A stretch of 64,000 nt of DNA from Alloboseaceae bacterium BT-24-1 (GCA_025846845.1 JAOYTL010000009.1:62001-126000); one strand, 5' to 3'; shown: positions 26,801 to 35,203, counted from the stretch's first letter. Notes: generated by a model not told the origin, from the letters alone. Numbers and translations: made by a program.

Positions 26801-29800
26801 CCGCCGGGAACGGGCAAGAGCCAGACCATCGTCAACATGGTCGCAGACGCGATCGGCACCGGCAGGACGCTCCTGGTCGTCTGCCAAAAGCAGGCCGCGA
26901 TCGAGGTCGTGCACAAGCGCCTCGAGGCGGCCGGCCTCGGCGGGCGCGTCGTGATGGTCAACGACGTCAACAAGGACCGGGAGCCGACCCTGCGGGCGGT
27001 GCGCGATCAGCTTGAGGAGATCTTCCAGCGGCCGCGCGGCCCCGCCGGATGGCAGCAGCAGCGCGAGCAGGCCGCAGCCCGCGTGGAGGCGCTGGAGCGT
27101 AACCTGGACGAGCACCACGGGGCTCTGCACGCACTCGACGAGCCGACGGGGCTATCCTACCGCTTGATTCTCGGCGACCTCATAGACCTCGCGAGCGAGG
27201 GGGCGGCGCCGTCCCTGCCGGCGCTCCGCCAACACCTCGCGGCGCTGGACGTGGGCGGCTTGACGATGCTGCAGGAGGAGCTTGCGCCGACCGCACGGCT
27301 CTGGTTGGCCGCTCGTTTCGAGGGCAGCCCATTGGCGAACACGCGCCCGTTCGCCGCGGACTCCGGAACGGTCGAGGTCTTCTCCGCTGCATTGCGCGGC
27401 TTCGCCGAGGCCGAGGTTGAGCGGGCCGCCGTCATCGAGAGGACGCCGGGCGCCCTCGCGATCAGCGAACCGGAACCCTACCGGAACTTCGCGGCGAGCC
27501 ATGGGGCCGCTCTGCGCCAGCTTGACGAGAGTCAGCGGTCACTCCTCGCACGTTGGATCGACCTCCTGGCGGGCGTTGGCGAACGCGGGCCCGGAAAGAC
27601 GTCTGTCCAGGTCGAATTGACCTCCCTTCAGCAGGCACTTGCCGAACTGCCTCCCGACGACACCTCCGACGACGCCGTAAACCTCGCCCGTTCGCTCAAT
27701 GACGCCGACCTCCGAATGTGGCAGGCCATCTCCGACCGCCTCCTCGCGCCCCCGACCTTCCTTCAAAGGCTATCCCCTGGCCGTTGGATGGCCGCGTCCC
27801 GGCGCCGCTCCCTCTTGAAGTCCGCAAGTCTATCTGACCCGCGCGCCTTCGGCAGTGCCCTCCATCGGGAGACCAGTCTTCGGCCGCTGCGCGCCCGCAT
27901 CATGGTCGCCCAACAGCAGATCGGCGAACCAGACAGCCGTCTGCCCTTGCGCCGGGTCCCCGAGCTCGCCGAAGCCGTCACCAGCGCCATCGCGCGCCTG
28001 TCGGCCAGCGAGGCGGTCGTGGCCAGGTTGGAGGACTACCCCTCCCGCGAAGCGGCCTTCGCGGTCGCCCGCAAGGCAGATCCCGCTGCGGTGGACGAGC
28101 TCCTCCTCGCGATCGGCCGAGGCCTCATGAGGCACGCATCGAGGGAAAGGAGCCGCGAGGCGCTCGCTGCGCTCGGCCCCTGGATGACCGACGACTGGCT
28201 GGATGCCTCGGCCTCCGCCATTACGGCAGACCAACCGAATGCCGGTAGGATCGACCCCGTCGTCGGCGTCATCGCCCGGACGTCGTCCTATCAGCGGTTC
28301 CGGGCCCGAGCATCCCAACTCGGATCGCTGACGATGGCGACGTTCTCGAGGCTGTCGACGATCAGGGAGACCCTTGAAAGCCTCCCTGCGGATCAGCTGG
28401 AGGCCGTCGTCCGAAGAATCATCGGGACGGAGGGCAGGCTCGCCTGGAAGGGACGCCTTGAGCAGGCCCACCCGGCACTCCTTCTCGATGCCGGTGAGCT
28501 CGAGGGCAAGGCGCAGCTCCTCGCGACGGCCGACCGTGAACTGAGGGCCTTCAACAAGCGCCTCCTAGTCGAAGGCATCGACGTCTCGAAGCTACGCCCG
28601 CTTCGCGATTGGGAGGATATAACGCGGCTCCGGGGAGCCCGCGCGCGTCGCATGCGGGAGTTCGTGGAGCGCGGGGCCGACCTGGGGCTGATGGCGTTGC
28701 GCCCGGTCTGGCTCGTGAACCCTGACGTCGCAAGCCGCCTCCTGCCGCTCCGCAAGGCGTTCTTCGACACGATCATCTTCGACGAGGCGTCGCAGATGCC
28801 GATCGAGTACGCGCTGTCGGCCCTGTTCAGGGCCCGGACGATGATCGTCAGCGGCGACGAGAAGCAGATGCCCCCTACGGCCTTCTTCTCGAGCCGCGTC
28901 GAGAATGACGAGGCTGGGATCTTCGAGGGTGCAACGGCCGAGGAGGATCTCGACGACGAAGAGCGGGAGGCCGCGCAGGAGACCTGGAACCGGCGCGAGA
29001 TCAAGGACTGCCCCGACCTGCTGCAGTTGGGCAAGATCGTACTCCCGAGCCGCACGCTGGAAATCCACTATAGGTCGGCCTTCCGCGAGCTCATCCAGTT
29101 CAGCAACGCGTCCTTCTACGCCGGCCGCTTGAACGTGCCGGCACGCCATCCGGCGGAGGAGATCCGCCGCATTCGGCCGATCGAACTTATCCGCGTCGAC
29201 GGTGTCTATGGTGACCAGACCAACCCCGCAGAGGCAGAGCGCGTCGTCGACGTCGTCCGCGACATTTGGCTCAGCGCCGCGGGAGCGCCGCCGACCGTCG
29301 GGGTCGTGAGCTTCAATCGGAAGCAGGCCGACCTGATCGAGGAGGCCCTTGAGGCGCGAGCCGAGGCCGACCCAGCCTTCCGGACGGCGCTGTCGCGGGA
29401 GCGGGACCGGGTCGACGGCGGCGAGGATATGGGCTTCTTCGTCAAAAACGTCGAGAACGTGCAGGGCGACGAGCGCGACGTCATCGTCTTCTCATCGACC
29501 TTCGGAAAGAACGCGCAAGGGACTTTCCGACGGTCATTCGGCGTGCTCGGCCAGGTCGGCGGGCAGCGGCGGCTCAACGTTGCCGTCACCCGGGCGCGCA
29601 AGAAGGTCATCCTCGTGACCTCGATGCCCATAGGGTCGATCTCGGACTTCCTTTCGACGAGGCGGCAAGCCTCAAGCGCGCGGGACTTTCTTCAGGCGTA
29701 CTTCGAGTATGCCGCCCTGGTGTCGAGCGGCGACCTCGACAGCGCGCAGTCGCTCCTCTCGCGCCTCAGCCCAGAGCGATCCCGGCAAGCGGCCTACGGC

Positions 29801-30133
29801 GGTGGACGTGACGGCCTCGAGGCGGCCGTCACGGAGGAGCTTAGGGCATTGGGCTGGGAGCCGACGAACGTCAGGGAGGACGGCGCCTTCGGGATCGACC
29901 TCGCTGTCGAGGATCCACGTACGGGTCTGTTCGGCATCGGCATCGAATGCGATGCGCCGCGCCACCCGCTCCTTGAGCGTGCCCGGGCCCGTGAGGTCTG
30001 GCGCCCGCAGGTCCTGCGGCGGTCGGTGCCGGTCTTGCACCGGGTTTCGTCCCACCGCTGGTTCCACGAGCCCGACATCGAGCGGGCACGGCTTCGGGAC
30101 GCCGTCACGCATGCCTTGGGAGAGCGGAATTGA
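23879..30133 (+). CDS. Zinc ribbon / kinase-like / SF1 helicase / PD-(D/E)xK fusion (Mokosh-like)
   Basis: 2084 aa. Two zinc ribbons occur at 5-28 and 59-75 (CPNC..., CPEC). A protein-kinase fold at ~110-360 keeps HRDLRP (Asp228) and DFGSA (Asp248) and the APE-like TAPEAL, but the usual Asn of the catalytic loop is Ala233 and no VAIK lysine is obvious, so it may be a pseudokinase. A long middle region leads to an SF1 (COG1112, Dna2/UPF1-like) helicase: Walker A EGPPGTGKSQT (~973), motif II IIFDEASQMP (~1634), IHYRSAF, and motif VI NVAVTRARKK (~1900). The C-terminus (~1970-2084; FGIDLAV, IGIECDAPRH, SSHRWF) resembles the MTES_1575-type restriction-endonuclease fold. Kinase plus COG1112 helicase recalls MkoA of the Mokosh defence system, but here the nuclease is PD-(D/E)xK-like and fused. 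Confidence 0.88.
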   Translation: MMRFCPNCETERPVAELLCEGETNGHPCGWDLSGLTIRPEGWRPEAAKPPAQAAPAQSCPNGHPVDPGDLMCPECGADLDVGVDAPSASELSGSDESSQTGEVAGLPSAPDGWRIVRRLPPAGHVRESFVVERASDCRSGILSIYASESDPDPEIYLALRTVSTGHVPEVLETGRVGERSYEITEFISGGTLADVGVAAGDIAHLRQVLSEVGTALAALGECGLRHRDLRPDAILVRSRQPLDLVIADFGSARLSDYDLDVVSPLETTRYTAPEALAGGVAAASDWWSLGIILLELMTGGDCFGGADDQTFLISVITNGAPIPEGLPPDVEALLRGLLSLDRRARWSWPEAQRWIAGDIPDSPSARRETETAEGRRSITLGGSRHSSPQAFALAAAEAQRWDEAKDLLERGDLSTWLEEAGHDPVLRRAVRAAATLEEASPDLRLSLALKAMNPLMPLVVRGEIVTPGWLLEHPEEGYALVTGPIPERLEREGSEGWLRRLQRREARVRERARQLDVEIDEAELRVAALSTSRSRLAAVWDEKRRILPDTDHAGLAALTERRVTEEEDLILLLSAAVGQFRSADAIVDEAATTAGRAGVTTFDRDAALALIARPRRDIHSEIERRLEGFSRCGLDRVDEWADQFRLERRLPLARALSLLAVPEDAWRQPPRQTYVATLLDFFAKRITGAIMRGPLTRMVIGKASARIDLPEINGERRSAASILDHILLRNDQAIDIDPAVFAANPQVERRIRTLHSHATLYRRDTGIDGLYMGFPFLVMQEARATTRPRIAPIMLWPIKVNPEVGARGRISVSFDRDREEVRLNPALEALLGAEEARRWQEVCDDVLRRATVTASEAVEAFSGFVTVGSDSLRPLPGSDFRLKPGEDRVEACAALFHLGFMGQAVMEDLRQLKSRPPEGTSLETALRMSETAPAEEGPSERVPERSRFFTSESDPSQEAAVIEARAGKGLLVEGPPGTGKSQTIVNMVADAIGTGRTLLVVCQKQAAIEVVHKRLEAAGLGGRVVMVNDVNKDREPTLRAVRDQLEEIFQRPRGPAGWQQQREQAAARVEALERNLDEHHGALHALDEPTGLSYRLILGDLIDLASEGAAPSLPALRQHLAALDVGGLTMLQEELAPTARLWLAARFEGSPLANTRPFAADSGTVEVFSAALRGFAEAEVERAAVIERTPGALAISEPEPYRNFAASHGAALRQLDESQRSLLARWIDLLAGVGERGPGKTSVQVELTSLQQALAELPPDDTSDDAVNLARSLNDADLRMWQAISDRLLAPPTFLQRLSPGRWMAASRRRSLLKSASLSDPRAFGSALHRETSLRPLRARIMVAQQQIGEPDSRLPLRRVPELAEAVTSAIARLSASEAVVARLEDYPSREAAFAVARKADPAAVDELLLAIGRGLMRHASRERSREALAALGPWMTDDWLDASASAITADQPNAGRIDPVVGVIARTSSYQRFRARASQLGSLTMATFSRLSTIRETLESLPADQLEAVVRRIIGTEGRLAWKGRLEQAHPALLLDAGELEGKAQLLATADRELRAFNKRLLVEGIDVSKLRPLRDWEDITRLRGARARRMREFVERGADLGLMALRPVWLVNPDVASRLLPLRKAFFDTIIFDEASQMPIEYALSALFRARTMIVSGDEKQMPPTAFFSSRVENDEAGIFEGATAEEDLDDEEREAAQETWNRREIKDCPDLLQLGKIVLPSRTLEIHYRSAFRELIQFSNASFYAGRLNVPARHPAEEIRRIRPIELIRVDGVYGDQTNPAEAERVVDVVRDIWLSAAGAPPTVGVVSFNRKQADLIEEALEARAEADPAFRTALSRERDRVDGGEDMGFFVKNVENVQGDERDVIVFSSTFGKNAQGTFRRSFGVLGQVGGQRRLNVAVTRARKKVILVTSMPIGSISDFLSTRRQASSARDFLQAYFEYAALVSSGDLDSAQSLLSRLSPERSRQAAYGGGRDGLEAAVTEELRALGWEPTNVREDGAFGIDLAVEDPRTGLFGIGIECDAPRHPLLERARAREVWRPQVLRRSVPVLHRVSSHRWFHEPDIERARLRDAVTHALGERN

Positions 30134-31458
30134 GTGGCCCCAAAGTCGTCAGGATCGTCACGCGGGAGGAGAATGAGGCGATCTGCAAGGGCATGCTGGC
30201 GCGGATCGACGCCGCGCTCGCGGAGTGGGCAGAGGCAGGACGCCGAAACGATTGCCTTGACGCGGCGACAGTTGAAGCTGCCCGGCGGCGCCGTGACGCC
30301 CTGGCTGCGCTCGCCGCCAATGGGAAGTTCGCGGAGATGCAGGCGCAGGCTCCTGCGGAGGAAGCGTTCCTGCGGTCGGACATGCGCTTCCGGCTTGAAA
30401 AGGCGGCCGCCGCCAAGGCTGCGGCACGCACTCACGCCCGTCGACGTGGCGAGGCGGCCGCCACGCTCTTGAGGTCCGCTGCCGCCGTCGGTGTCGTCCT
30501 GTCGGATAGGGTCATGCGCGGCCTCGAGCAAGGCGACGAGGCCGCCTTCGCGGAGGGGTTCCGAGCTCTTGCCGAAAGCAGGCCGGCCTCCGAGGCCAAG
30601 AGCCCGTTGGCGGAGCAACTCCGCCACTCCGACAAAGCCTTGTCATTCGGCGACTGGCTTGCCGCACAGCGGGCAACGCCCGCAGACCAAGATGTCGATC
30701 GGATCGAGGTCCGCCTCGAGGAACTGCGAGCCCTTGGCTGGACTGGGGCTAGCGAGCCCCTGCTGAAGAGACTGGACGAAGCCAGGGAGGCCCAGTCACC
30801 CCGCCGCGGGCTCCTCCTCGATGGATTGGAGGTCGAGACAGGTCGCGTGCTCGCCGAAGCACGAAGGGCCGCCGACCTCATGTCTGCCCTCCGCGCTCTG
30901 CTCGCGGACATGGCGCAGGCAGGGCTTCCGGCAGCCTCCTTTGCGGTCTCCGAGGGGGCGGTGGCCGCAGAAGAGATCCAGGAACGTCTTGGTGCGGCGG
31001 AGGCAGTGCTGGCGAAACACCGAGCCGACGAAGCCGCAGCGGCGCGGCGGGCGGCGGTGATGAAGGGCCTTGCTGGCCTTGGGTATGAAGTCCGTGAGGG
31101 GATGAAGACGACATTTGCGGCGAGCGGGAGGCTCGTCGTCGCCGATGCTGCCCGCCCAGGGTATGGTGTAGAGGTTAGCGGGGCCGCCGACGGACGGCAA
31201 TTCCAGATGCGGCCCGTCGCGTTCGGCGCGCCAGGCGAGCCCGCCGATACCTCTCGTGACAGGGACGCGGAGACGATCTGGTGCGGCCAGGTGACGGCCC
31301 TTTCGAAGTCTCTGGCCGACGGGGGCGATGGGCTGGAGATTGTACGGTCACTCCCCATTGGTGCGACCCCATTGAAACGGGTTGTCGCACCCGATCAGGC
31401 TATCGCCGACGAGGCAGAGACTAGGGGAGGGAGAGAGCGCTCACTGCCGAGGATTTAA
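30130..31458 (+). CDS. Coiled-coil protein of the helicase operon
   Basis: 442 aa from TTG 30130, overlapping the helicase stop (TTGA). The protein is Ala/Arg/Glu-rich with long predicted coiled coils (residues ~20-120 and ~200-320, with KLEKAAAAKAAART-like stretches) and a small beta-rich C-terminal part (VREGMKTTFAASGRLVVAD, then GVEVSGAADGRQFQMRPV). No catalytic motif is visible. Overlap and order make it the fourth member of the unit; a structural or partner-recognition role is inferred. I do not recognise a named family. Confidence 0.75.
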   Translation: MSGPKVVRIVTREENEAICKGMLARIDAALAEWAEAGRRNDCLDAATVEAARRRRDALAALAANGKFAEMQAQAPAEEAFLRSDMRFRLEKAAAAKAAARTHARRRGEAAATLLRSAAAVGVVLSDRVMRGLEQGDEAAFAEGFRALAESRPASEAKSPLAEQLRHSDKALSFGDWLAAQRATPADQDVDRIEVRLEELRALGWTGASEPLLKRLDEAREAQSPRRGLLLDGLEVETGRVLAEARRAADLMSALRALLADMAQAGLPAASFAVSEGAVAAEEIQERLGAAEAVLAKHRADEAAAARRAAVMKGLAGLGYEVREGMKTTFAASGRLVVADAARPGYGVEVSGAADGRQFQMRPVAFGAPGEPADTSRDRDAETIWCGQVTALSKSLADGGDGLEIVRSLPIGATPLKRVVAPDQAIADEAETRGGRERSLPRI

Positions 31459-31766
31459 CTTATGGAGAGATGCGTCCGCTTCTCGGCAGAGCGCCAGTTC
31501 GCTCTCGGCCCAAGCCGGTGTAGTGTCTGGTAGAGGTCGCGCGGCGCCACAACCTGACATTGGAGTTGGCCGGAAACCAGAAATTCGCCGGGTGGTAGCG
31601 TGACCGGTCAGCAGGCCGAGCCGGGTGGACCTGATGAAGATCTCGGGTTCGACCCTTCTCGACCGGGAGGGCCTCGCGAATGATGCCATCCACGGGTACA
31701 ACTACACCCGGAAGAGCGGCAACTGCTGGGACCCGTCGATGCCTGCTGCGGGCTGATTGACGCCTT
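31459..31766. other. Gap with a short coding relic
   Basis: About 300 bases without a gene. A stretch of about 42 codons on the plus strand ending at the TGA near 31755 (DLMKISGSTLL, then KSGNCWDPSMPAAG) looks coding but has no start and no recognised family. It may be the 3' tail of a lost gene at the boundary between the defence operon and the mobile region. Confidence 0.3.
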
Positions 31767-32567
31767 TCACCCCGCAGGCGGCTTGGCCGGCCCAAGGCCA
31801 TCGATCAGCTTCTGGAGTTCATCCGGAGAGATATCGGTCGACGGTCCCGGCGGTGGAGGTGCCGCGGGCACGACCGGAGGGGCTGCGGGTACACCCACGA
31901 AAAATCCCGGAGGCGGAGGTGGCGCAGCAGCCGGCGCGCCCGGCATGGGCGGCGGCGGGGGAGGCGTAGTCGGGAAGATCGGGGCGGGAGGAGGTGGGGC
32001 GACCGGAAACGGTGTCAGAACGCCCCCTGCTTCGACGTGCTGCATCATGCCGATAAAGTCTTTGGCGCCTTGGTTCGTCGCGCGGTTCATGAAGGCGTTG
32101 AACGACTCCGTCTGGATCTTCACCGTCTTTTCGAGCCAGAGCTTGTACAGGCAGTAGTGCGGGTTCGGCAGGAAGATGAAGCTGATCTCGCCCGCGTCGC
32201 CGGATGCCGTTTCGATCATGCCGAGTTCCCGCAGCTTGACGAGGCGGTCATTGAGCGTCCGGATACCGCGGGTCCCGGTGAACCGGCAGGCGTATGCGAT
32301 CTGCTTCTCGCGACCTCCCATCTTGATGAAGGCGTCGTTCGTCCAAGTGAACGTCCAGAGCGTCGAATACACGGTGCCCACCGGCGCGCCCTTGGTGATC
32401 TCGTCGAGGATGCGGACGATGAAGGGCATCGTCTTCGGGATCGTCACGAAGGCGCCGGATGGCTTGTGCGACCAGAGACGGTTCGCGGCGTCCGAGAACA
32501 TTCCATTCCGCAGCGCGATGTCATTCTCGGCGCCCTTGTGGCTAGATCCGAAGGCTACCATTCCCAT
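31767..32567 (-). CDS. Winged-helix protein with Pro-rich tail, probable plasmid/ICE protein
   Basis: 266 aa. Residues ~40-130 contain a helical DNA-binding-like region with the wing segment GIRTLNDRLVKLRELGMIE; the middle (FIFLPNPHYCLYKLW) is hydrophobic/aromatic; residues ~190-250 are a proline/alanine low-complexity tail. The start ATG is preceded by a GC-rich hairpin at 32581-32606. Its place near 20-bp repeats and a relaxase suggests a replication or regulatory protein of an integrated mobile element. The exact family is not recognised. Confidence 0.6.
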   Translation of the reverse strand: MGMVAFGSSHKGAENDIALRNGMFSDAANRLWSHKPSGAFVTIPKTMPFIVRILDEITKGAPVGTVYSTLWTFTWTNDAFIKMGGREKQIAYACRFTGTRGIRTLNDRLVKLRELGMIETASGDAGEISFIFLPNPHYCLYKLWLEKTVKIQTESFNAFMNRATNQGAKDFIGMMQHVEAGGVLTPFPVAPPPPAPIFPTTPPPPPPMPGAPAAAPPPPPGFFVGVPAAPPVVPAAPPPPGPSTDISPDELQKLIDGLGPAKPPAG

Positions 32568-32580
32568 CCCCTACAAGGCG

Positions 32581-32606
32581 CCGCCCGGGGACCGTTCCCC
32601 GGGCGG
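32581..32606. promoter_or_regulatory. Perfect GC hairpin in the 5' leader of the winged-helix gene
   Basis: CCGCCCGGGGA and TCCCCGGGCGG pair perfectly (11 bp, loop CCGT). On the minus strand it sits about 14 bases before the ATG at 32567, so it would be in the mRNA leader and could mask the ribosome site or attenuate. On the plus strand it is followed by CTTTAAG, a weak terminator tail, but no plus-strand gene ends here. Confidence 0.5.
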
Positions 32607-32795
32607 CTTTAAGCCCCTGCCATCGAGCTAGTTGGAAACCGGTTTGGCGTCCGGCGTCCTAGCGGTGGAGGCCAAGGGCTCGAACCTCAACAACCACTGC
32701 ATGATCCACTTTTAACCTCTGGCAGAAAAGAAAATCAAAGGCTTAGGTGTGCTTAAGCGGGGACTAATTGCGCCCAAGCCGCCCATTTGACTAGT

Positions 32796-32823
32796 CTTGT
32801 TTGACCCATCCGAGTCAAACAAG
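32796..32823. promoter_or_regulatory. Inverted repeat, operator-like
   Basis: CTTGTTTGAC (32796-32805) and GTCAAACAAG (32814-32823) form a perfect 10-bp inverted repeat with an 8-base spacer, in the non-coding stretch between the winged-helix gene and the HEPN operon. It fits a dimer-binding site. It could be bound by the winged-helix protein. Confidence 0.45.
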
Positions 32824-32898
32824 GGTAGCGAACTGGCACAACTAGGCTGCCGCGGCGTGATTAAACCAATGATTTCAAGGTGTTACGAGGAGTGAACA

Positions 32899-32958
32899 GG
32901 TTCTGGTGCGTACTGATCGGTCCTGGCGCGTGCTTATCTGTTCTGGCCGTGTGCTGCC
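32899..32958. repeat. Three iteron-like 20-bp direct repeats
   Basis: Units begin at 32899, 32919 and 32939 with exact 20-base spacing; the shared core is TTCTGG(T/C)GCGT with similar flanks (e.g. TCCTGGCGCGTGCTTATC). They are followed directly by a 22-bp palindrome (32958-32979). Phased repeats of about 20 bp are typical of plasmid iterons or of multi-site operators. No other gene or RNA is seen between 32607 and 33143. Confidence 0.5.
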
Positions 32959-32979
32959 CGGTTCGCGCGCGCGAACCGG
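32958..32979. repeat. Perfect 22-bp palindrome next to iterons
   Basis: CCGGTTCGCGC followed at once by its reverse complement. It abuts the three 20-bp repeats and could be a further binding site or a cruciform. Confidence 0.5.
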
Positions 32980-33143
32980 CGGCCTGCCGGCGGAGGCAGA
33001 ATATTCGGTGCTGCAACAGTGGGCGCCGACCTACGCAAAGGGAATGGAGGACAAATCTTAGATTGCAGATTTGCGCGCTTGTGCAATCCGAATGGCTATA
33101 AAATATTCCCCTTGGGGAATGCATTTCGCATCGGGGGGCTGCG

Positions 33144-33752
33144 TTGACGACTTTCCAGCATCTTTTTGGTCAAGCTGCGATAGACAGCATCAAGACATTC
33201 TCCAAAGCCGACATAAAGGACGTTGCGGCTCTGCAGGCCGACGAGTTTTCACATGTGAGCGATGCTGCGCTGCGGCGGTCGGTGGCGCAGACGATGTATG
33301 GCAGTCGCTGGCTGTACAAGCTGGGCTTAGGTCTTCTCGTGGATGGCATCGAGAGTGTGGCCCACGTTCGAACCCAGGTGATCGACTACGGGTCTATTTG
33401 CGAAGCCCTTTTGGGTGACTGCATTTTGCACGGGATCAACCGCAACGTGATGGTTGGTGCCGGATATAGGACATCAGGTAATGCGGCCATCAACTGGCGC
33501 AACGGTCCGCGAGCGGCCAAGATGGACAAGCGCAATTTCGCATGGAGGATCGACGTCGCAGCGGAAGAGGCAATCATCGATCCACAACTGCGAGGCCACC
33601 TGACCCGCCTGAGAAACCTCAGGAATACGGTCCACATCACCAAGCTCGCGACCACGAGGCAGCAATATTATCGGGTTCTGGCCAAGAGTTCCTACACTAC
33701 CGTTCACAGCACGATCGCCGCGACCAAGGCTTACAAGGCGGCCAATCCGTGA
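33144..33752 (+). CDS. HEPN-like protein
   Basis: 202 aa from TTG 33144 with a G-rich RBS (tcggggggc). It is all-helical and contains HLTRLRNLRNTVHITKL, which fits the R-x(4-6)-H signature of HEPN ribonuclease/nucleotidyltransferase-partner domains, and an upstream helix VIDYGSICEALLGD typical of such folds. It is the first gene of a five-gene run ending in an OLD-family nuclease. RNase activity is inferred from the motif only. Confidence 0.55.
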   Translation: MTTFQHLFGQAAIDSIKTFSKADIKDVAALQADEFSHVSDAALRRSVAQTMYGSRWLYKLGLGLLVDGIESVAHVRTQVIDYGSICEALLGDCILHGINRNVMVGAGYRTSGNAAINWRNGPRAAKMDKRNFAWRIDVAAEEAIIDPQLRGHLTRLRNLRNTVHITKLATTRQQYYRVLAKSSYTTVHSTIAATKAYKAANP

Positions 33753-33758
33753 AGCTAG

Positions 33759-34304
33759 ATGACTCCCATGCAGACGGCTGATTGGGCTTTCGTTGTTTCG
33801 CTGTTCTCAGCGGCGATTTCTCTCTTCAGTTTGGGATGGAACGTCTGGTCGAAGTGGGTTCACCCGAAACCCAAGATCAGGGTCACATTCGCGGTCATGT
33901 ATCTCATCGACGGGAACGGGATGTCCGAGCCGTTCCTCGGGGCCACGGCCACAAATTTCGGCCCGACCGACACGACGTTGAAGAGCCTCATCGCTAAGTC
34001 GAGGCTGCCGGGGTGGTGGTGGAAGATCGGCCACTACAGGCGCTGGCAGTACGGAATGATGAACCACGTCTCCACGCCGCACCAGGTTCTCAACGGCACC
34101 GCGTCAAACTCGCCGATGCCGCACAAGCTGGCCGTCGGCGGCGAGATGTCGGTCTACGTCGCGTTCAAGCATGAGCACCTGCGCGATGACGGTATAATCG
34201 ACGTGGGCTTCAGCGACGTCTTCGGGCGCAACCATTGGGCGCCGCGGAAGAGTGTGCGGGGCGTCGTAAAATCGATCCGGAAGGACTGGCCCAAGAAGGC
34301 CTGA
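33759..34304 (+). CDS. Small membrane-anchored hypothetical protein
   Basis: 181 aa, six bases after the HEPN-like gene. One N-terminal transmembrane helix (residues ~8-30, FVVSLFSAAISLFSLGWNVW), then a basic stretch (SKWVHPKPKIRVTF) and a beta-rich domain with LGATATNFGPTDTTL, as seen in small soluble immunoglobulin-like domains attached to membranes in defence operons. No enzyme motif. By context it may anchor or sense for the neighbouring HEPN/OLD proteins. Confidence 0.6.
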   Translation: MTPMQTADWAFVVSLFSAAISLFSLGWNVWSKWVHPKPKIRVTFAVMYLIDGNGMSEPFLGATATNFGPTDTTLKSLIAKSRLPGWWWKIGHYRRWQYGMMNHVSTPHQVLNGTASNSPMPHKLAVGGEMSVYVAFKHEHLRDDGIIDVGFSDVFGRNHWAPRKSVRGVVKSIRKDWPKKA

Positions 34305-34321
34305 TGCTACGCAGGGGGATC

Positions 34322-34678
34322 ATGGAGCCATACACGACGGGGACTGCCGAGATCCGGCATGCTACGACGGGGGTCGTCTATGAAATCGAAGCCGACGAGC
34401 TCGAATGGGAGCAGAACGGGGGCGACGAGCGGGGGATGGGGCCCGAGTACCGGTACGAGGCGGTCGTGGAGCATCCGCAGCTTGGGACGCTGACATGGGC
34501 GCTTTGGGAGTATCCCGCTGGCGCCTACAACAGAGAAGACACCGATGTCGGCGAGCATGTGATCGTCACCAATTTCGACCTCGGGCTCAACCACGTGCGC
34601 GAATACGATGGCGAAGACGATCTTTGGGTGGATTACGGCGTACCTGACGATCCATTCGCGATCTACAAAGACTCTTAA
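34322..34678 (+). CDS. Small acidic hypothetical protein
   Basis: 118 aa from ATG 34322, with RBS aggggg; the frame extends upstream into the previous gene but the RBS fixes this start. It is rich in Asp/Glu, Tyr and Trp (YEIEADELEWEQNGG, WALWEYPAGAY, EDDLWVDYGVPDDPFAIY). Acidic, tryptophan-rich small proteins can be antitoxins or nucleic-acid mimics; the position between two HEPN-like genes would fit an inhibitor of one of them, but this is an inference. Confidence 0.6.
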   Translation: MEPYTTGTAEIRHATTGVVYEIEADELEWEQNGGDERGMGPEYRYEAVVEHPQLGTLTWALWEYPAGAYNREDTDVGEHVIVTNFDLGLNHVREYDGEDDLWVDYGVPDDPFAIYKDS

Positions 34679-34681
34679 TAC

Positions 34682-35203
34682 ATGACGGGCGACCTGGTTG
34701 CCGATCACGGCGGCGATCAAGGCAATCACATCCTAAACCGGATGGTGTTCTCCCATCAGATCACGGCGATGGAAGCTTATCTCGGCGATACCCTCCTGAA
34801 GAACACGCTCGCAAGTCCCGCGGCCATGAGCCGGCTCATGCAGCAGGACAGAGAACTTCAGAAGGAAAAATTCTCATTAGCCGAGGTCGCAGCGCAGCCG
34901 GACCTAGTGAATAACAAGGTGCGGGATTACCTGCGGGGCATCGTGTACCACGACCTGAGAAGGGTCGATTTCCTATACAAAGCGGCTTTAGATATTTCGC
35001 TCCTGTGCTTAGTTGTCGATGTCGAGGTGATGCTGGAGGCAATCAGGATTCGGCATGACTGCGTACATCGGAACGGTGCCAACAAGGGCAGTGAGAAGCT
35101 GACGATTTTTACCAAGCCCTACGTCCACCAGACTGCGGATATGATCAATGAGTTCGTAGAAGCCATCGAAAGGAAGGTTCGGGCGATCAAGAGATTGACG
35201 TAG
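34682..35203 (+). CDS. RiboL-PSP-HEPN-like protein
   Basis: 173 aa, three bases after the acidic gene. It is helical and ends with EAIRIRHDCVHRNGAN, which carries an R-x4-H motif in the arrangement usual for RiboL-PSP-HEPN domains (RH..VHRNG). Helices before it (FLYKAALDISLLCLVVDVEVML) form the hydrophobic core. It is likely a toxin-type RNase or a catalytic partner. Eighty-eight bases downstream starts the OLD-family gene. Confidence 0.65.
   Translation: MTGDLVADHGGDQGNHILNRMVFSHQITAMEAYLGDTLLKNTLASPAAMSRLMQQDRELQKEKFSLAEVAAQPDLVNNKVRDYLRGIVYHDLRRVDFLYKAALDISLLCLVVDVEVMLEAIRIRHDCVHRNGANKGSEKLTIFTKPYVHQTADMINEFVEAIERKVRAIKRLT

Noticed and set aside
23879..30133. Straight assignment to Mokosh
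   Set aside because: Kinase and COG1112 helicase fit, but no phospholipase-D nuclease is visible and three extra genes are coupled; I call it only Mokosh-like.
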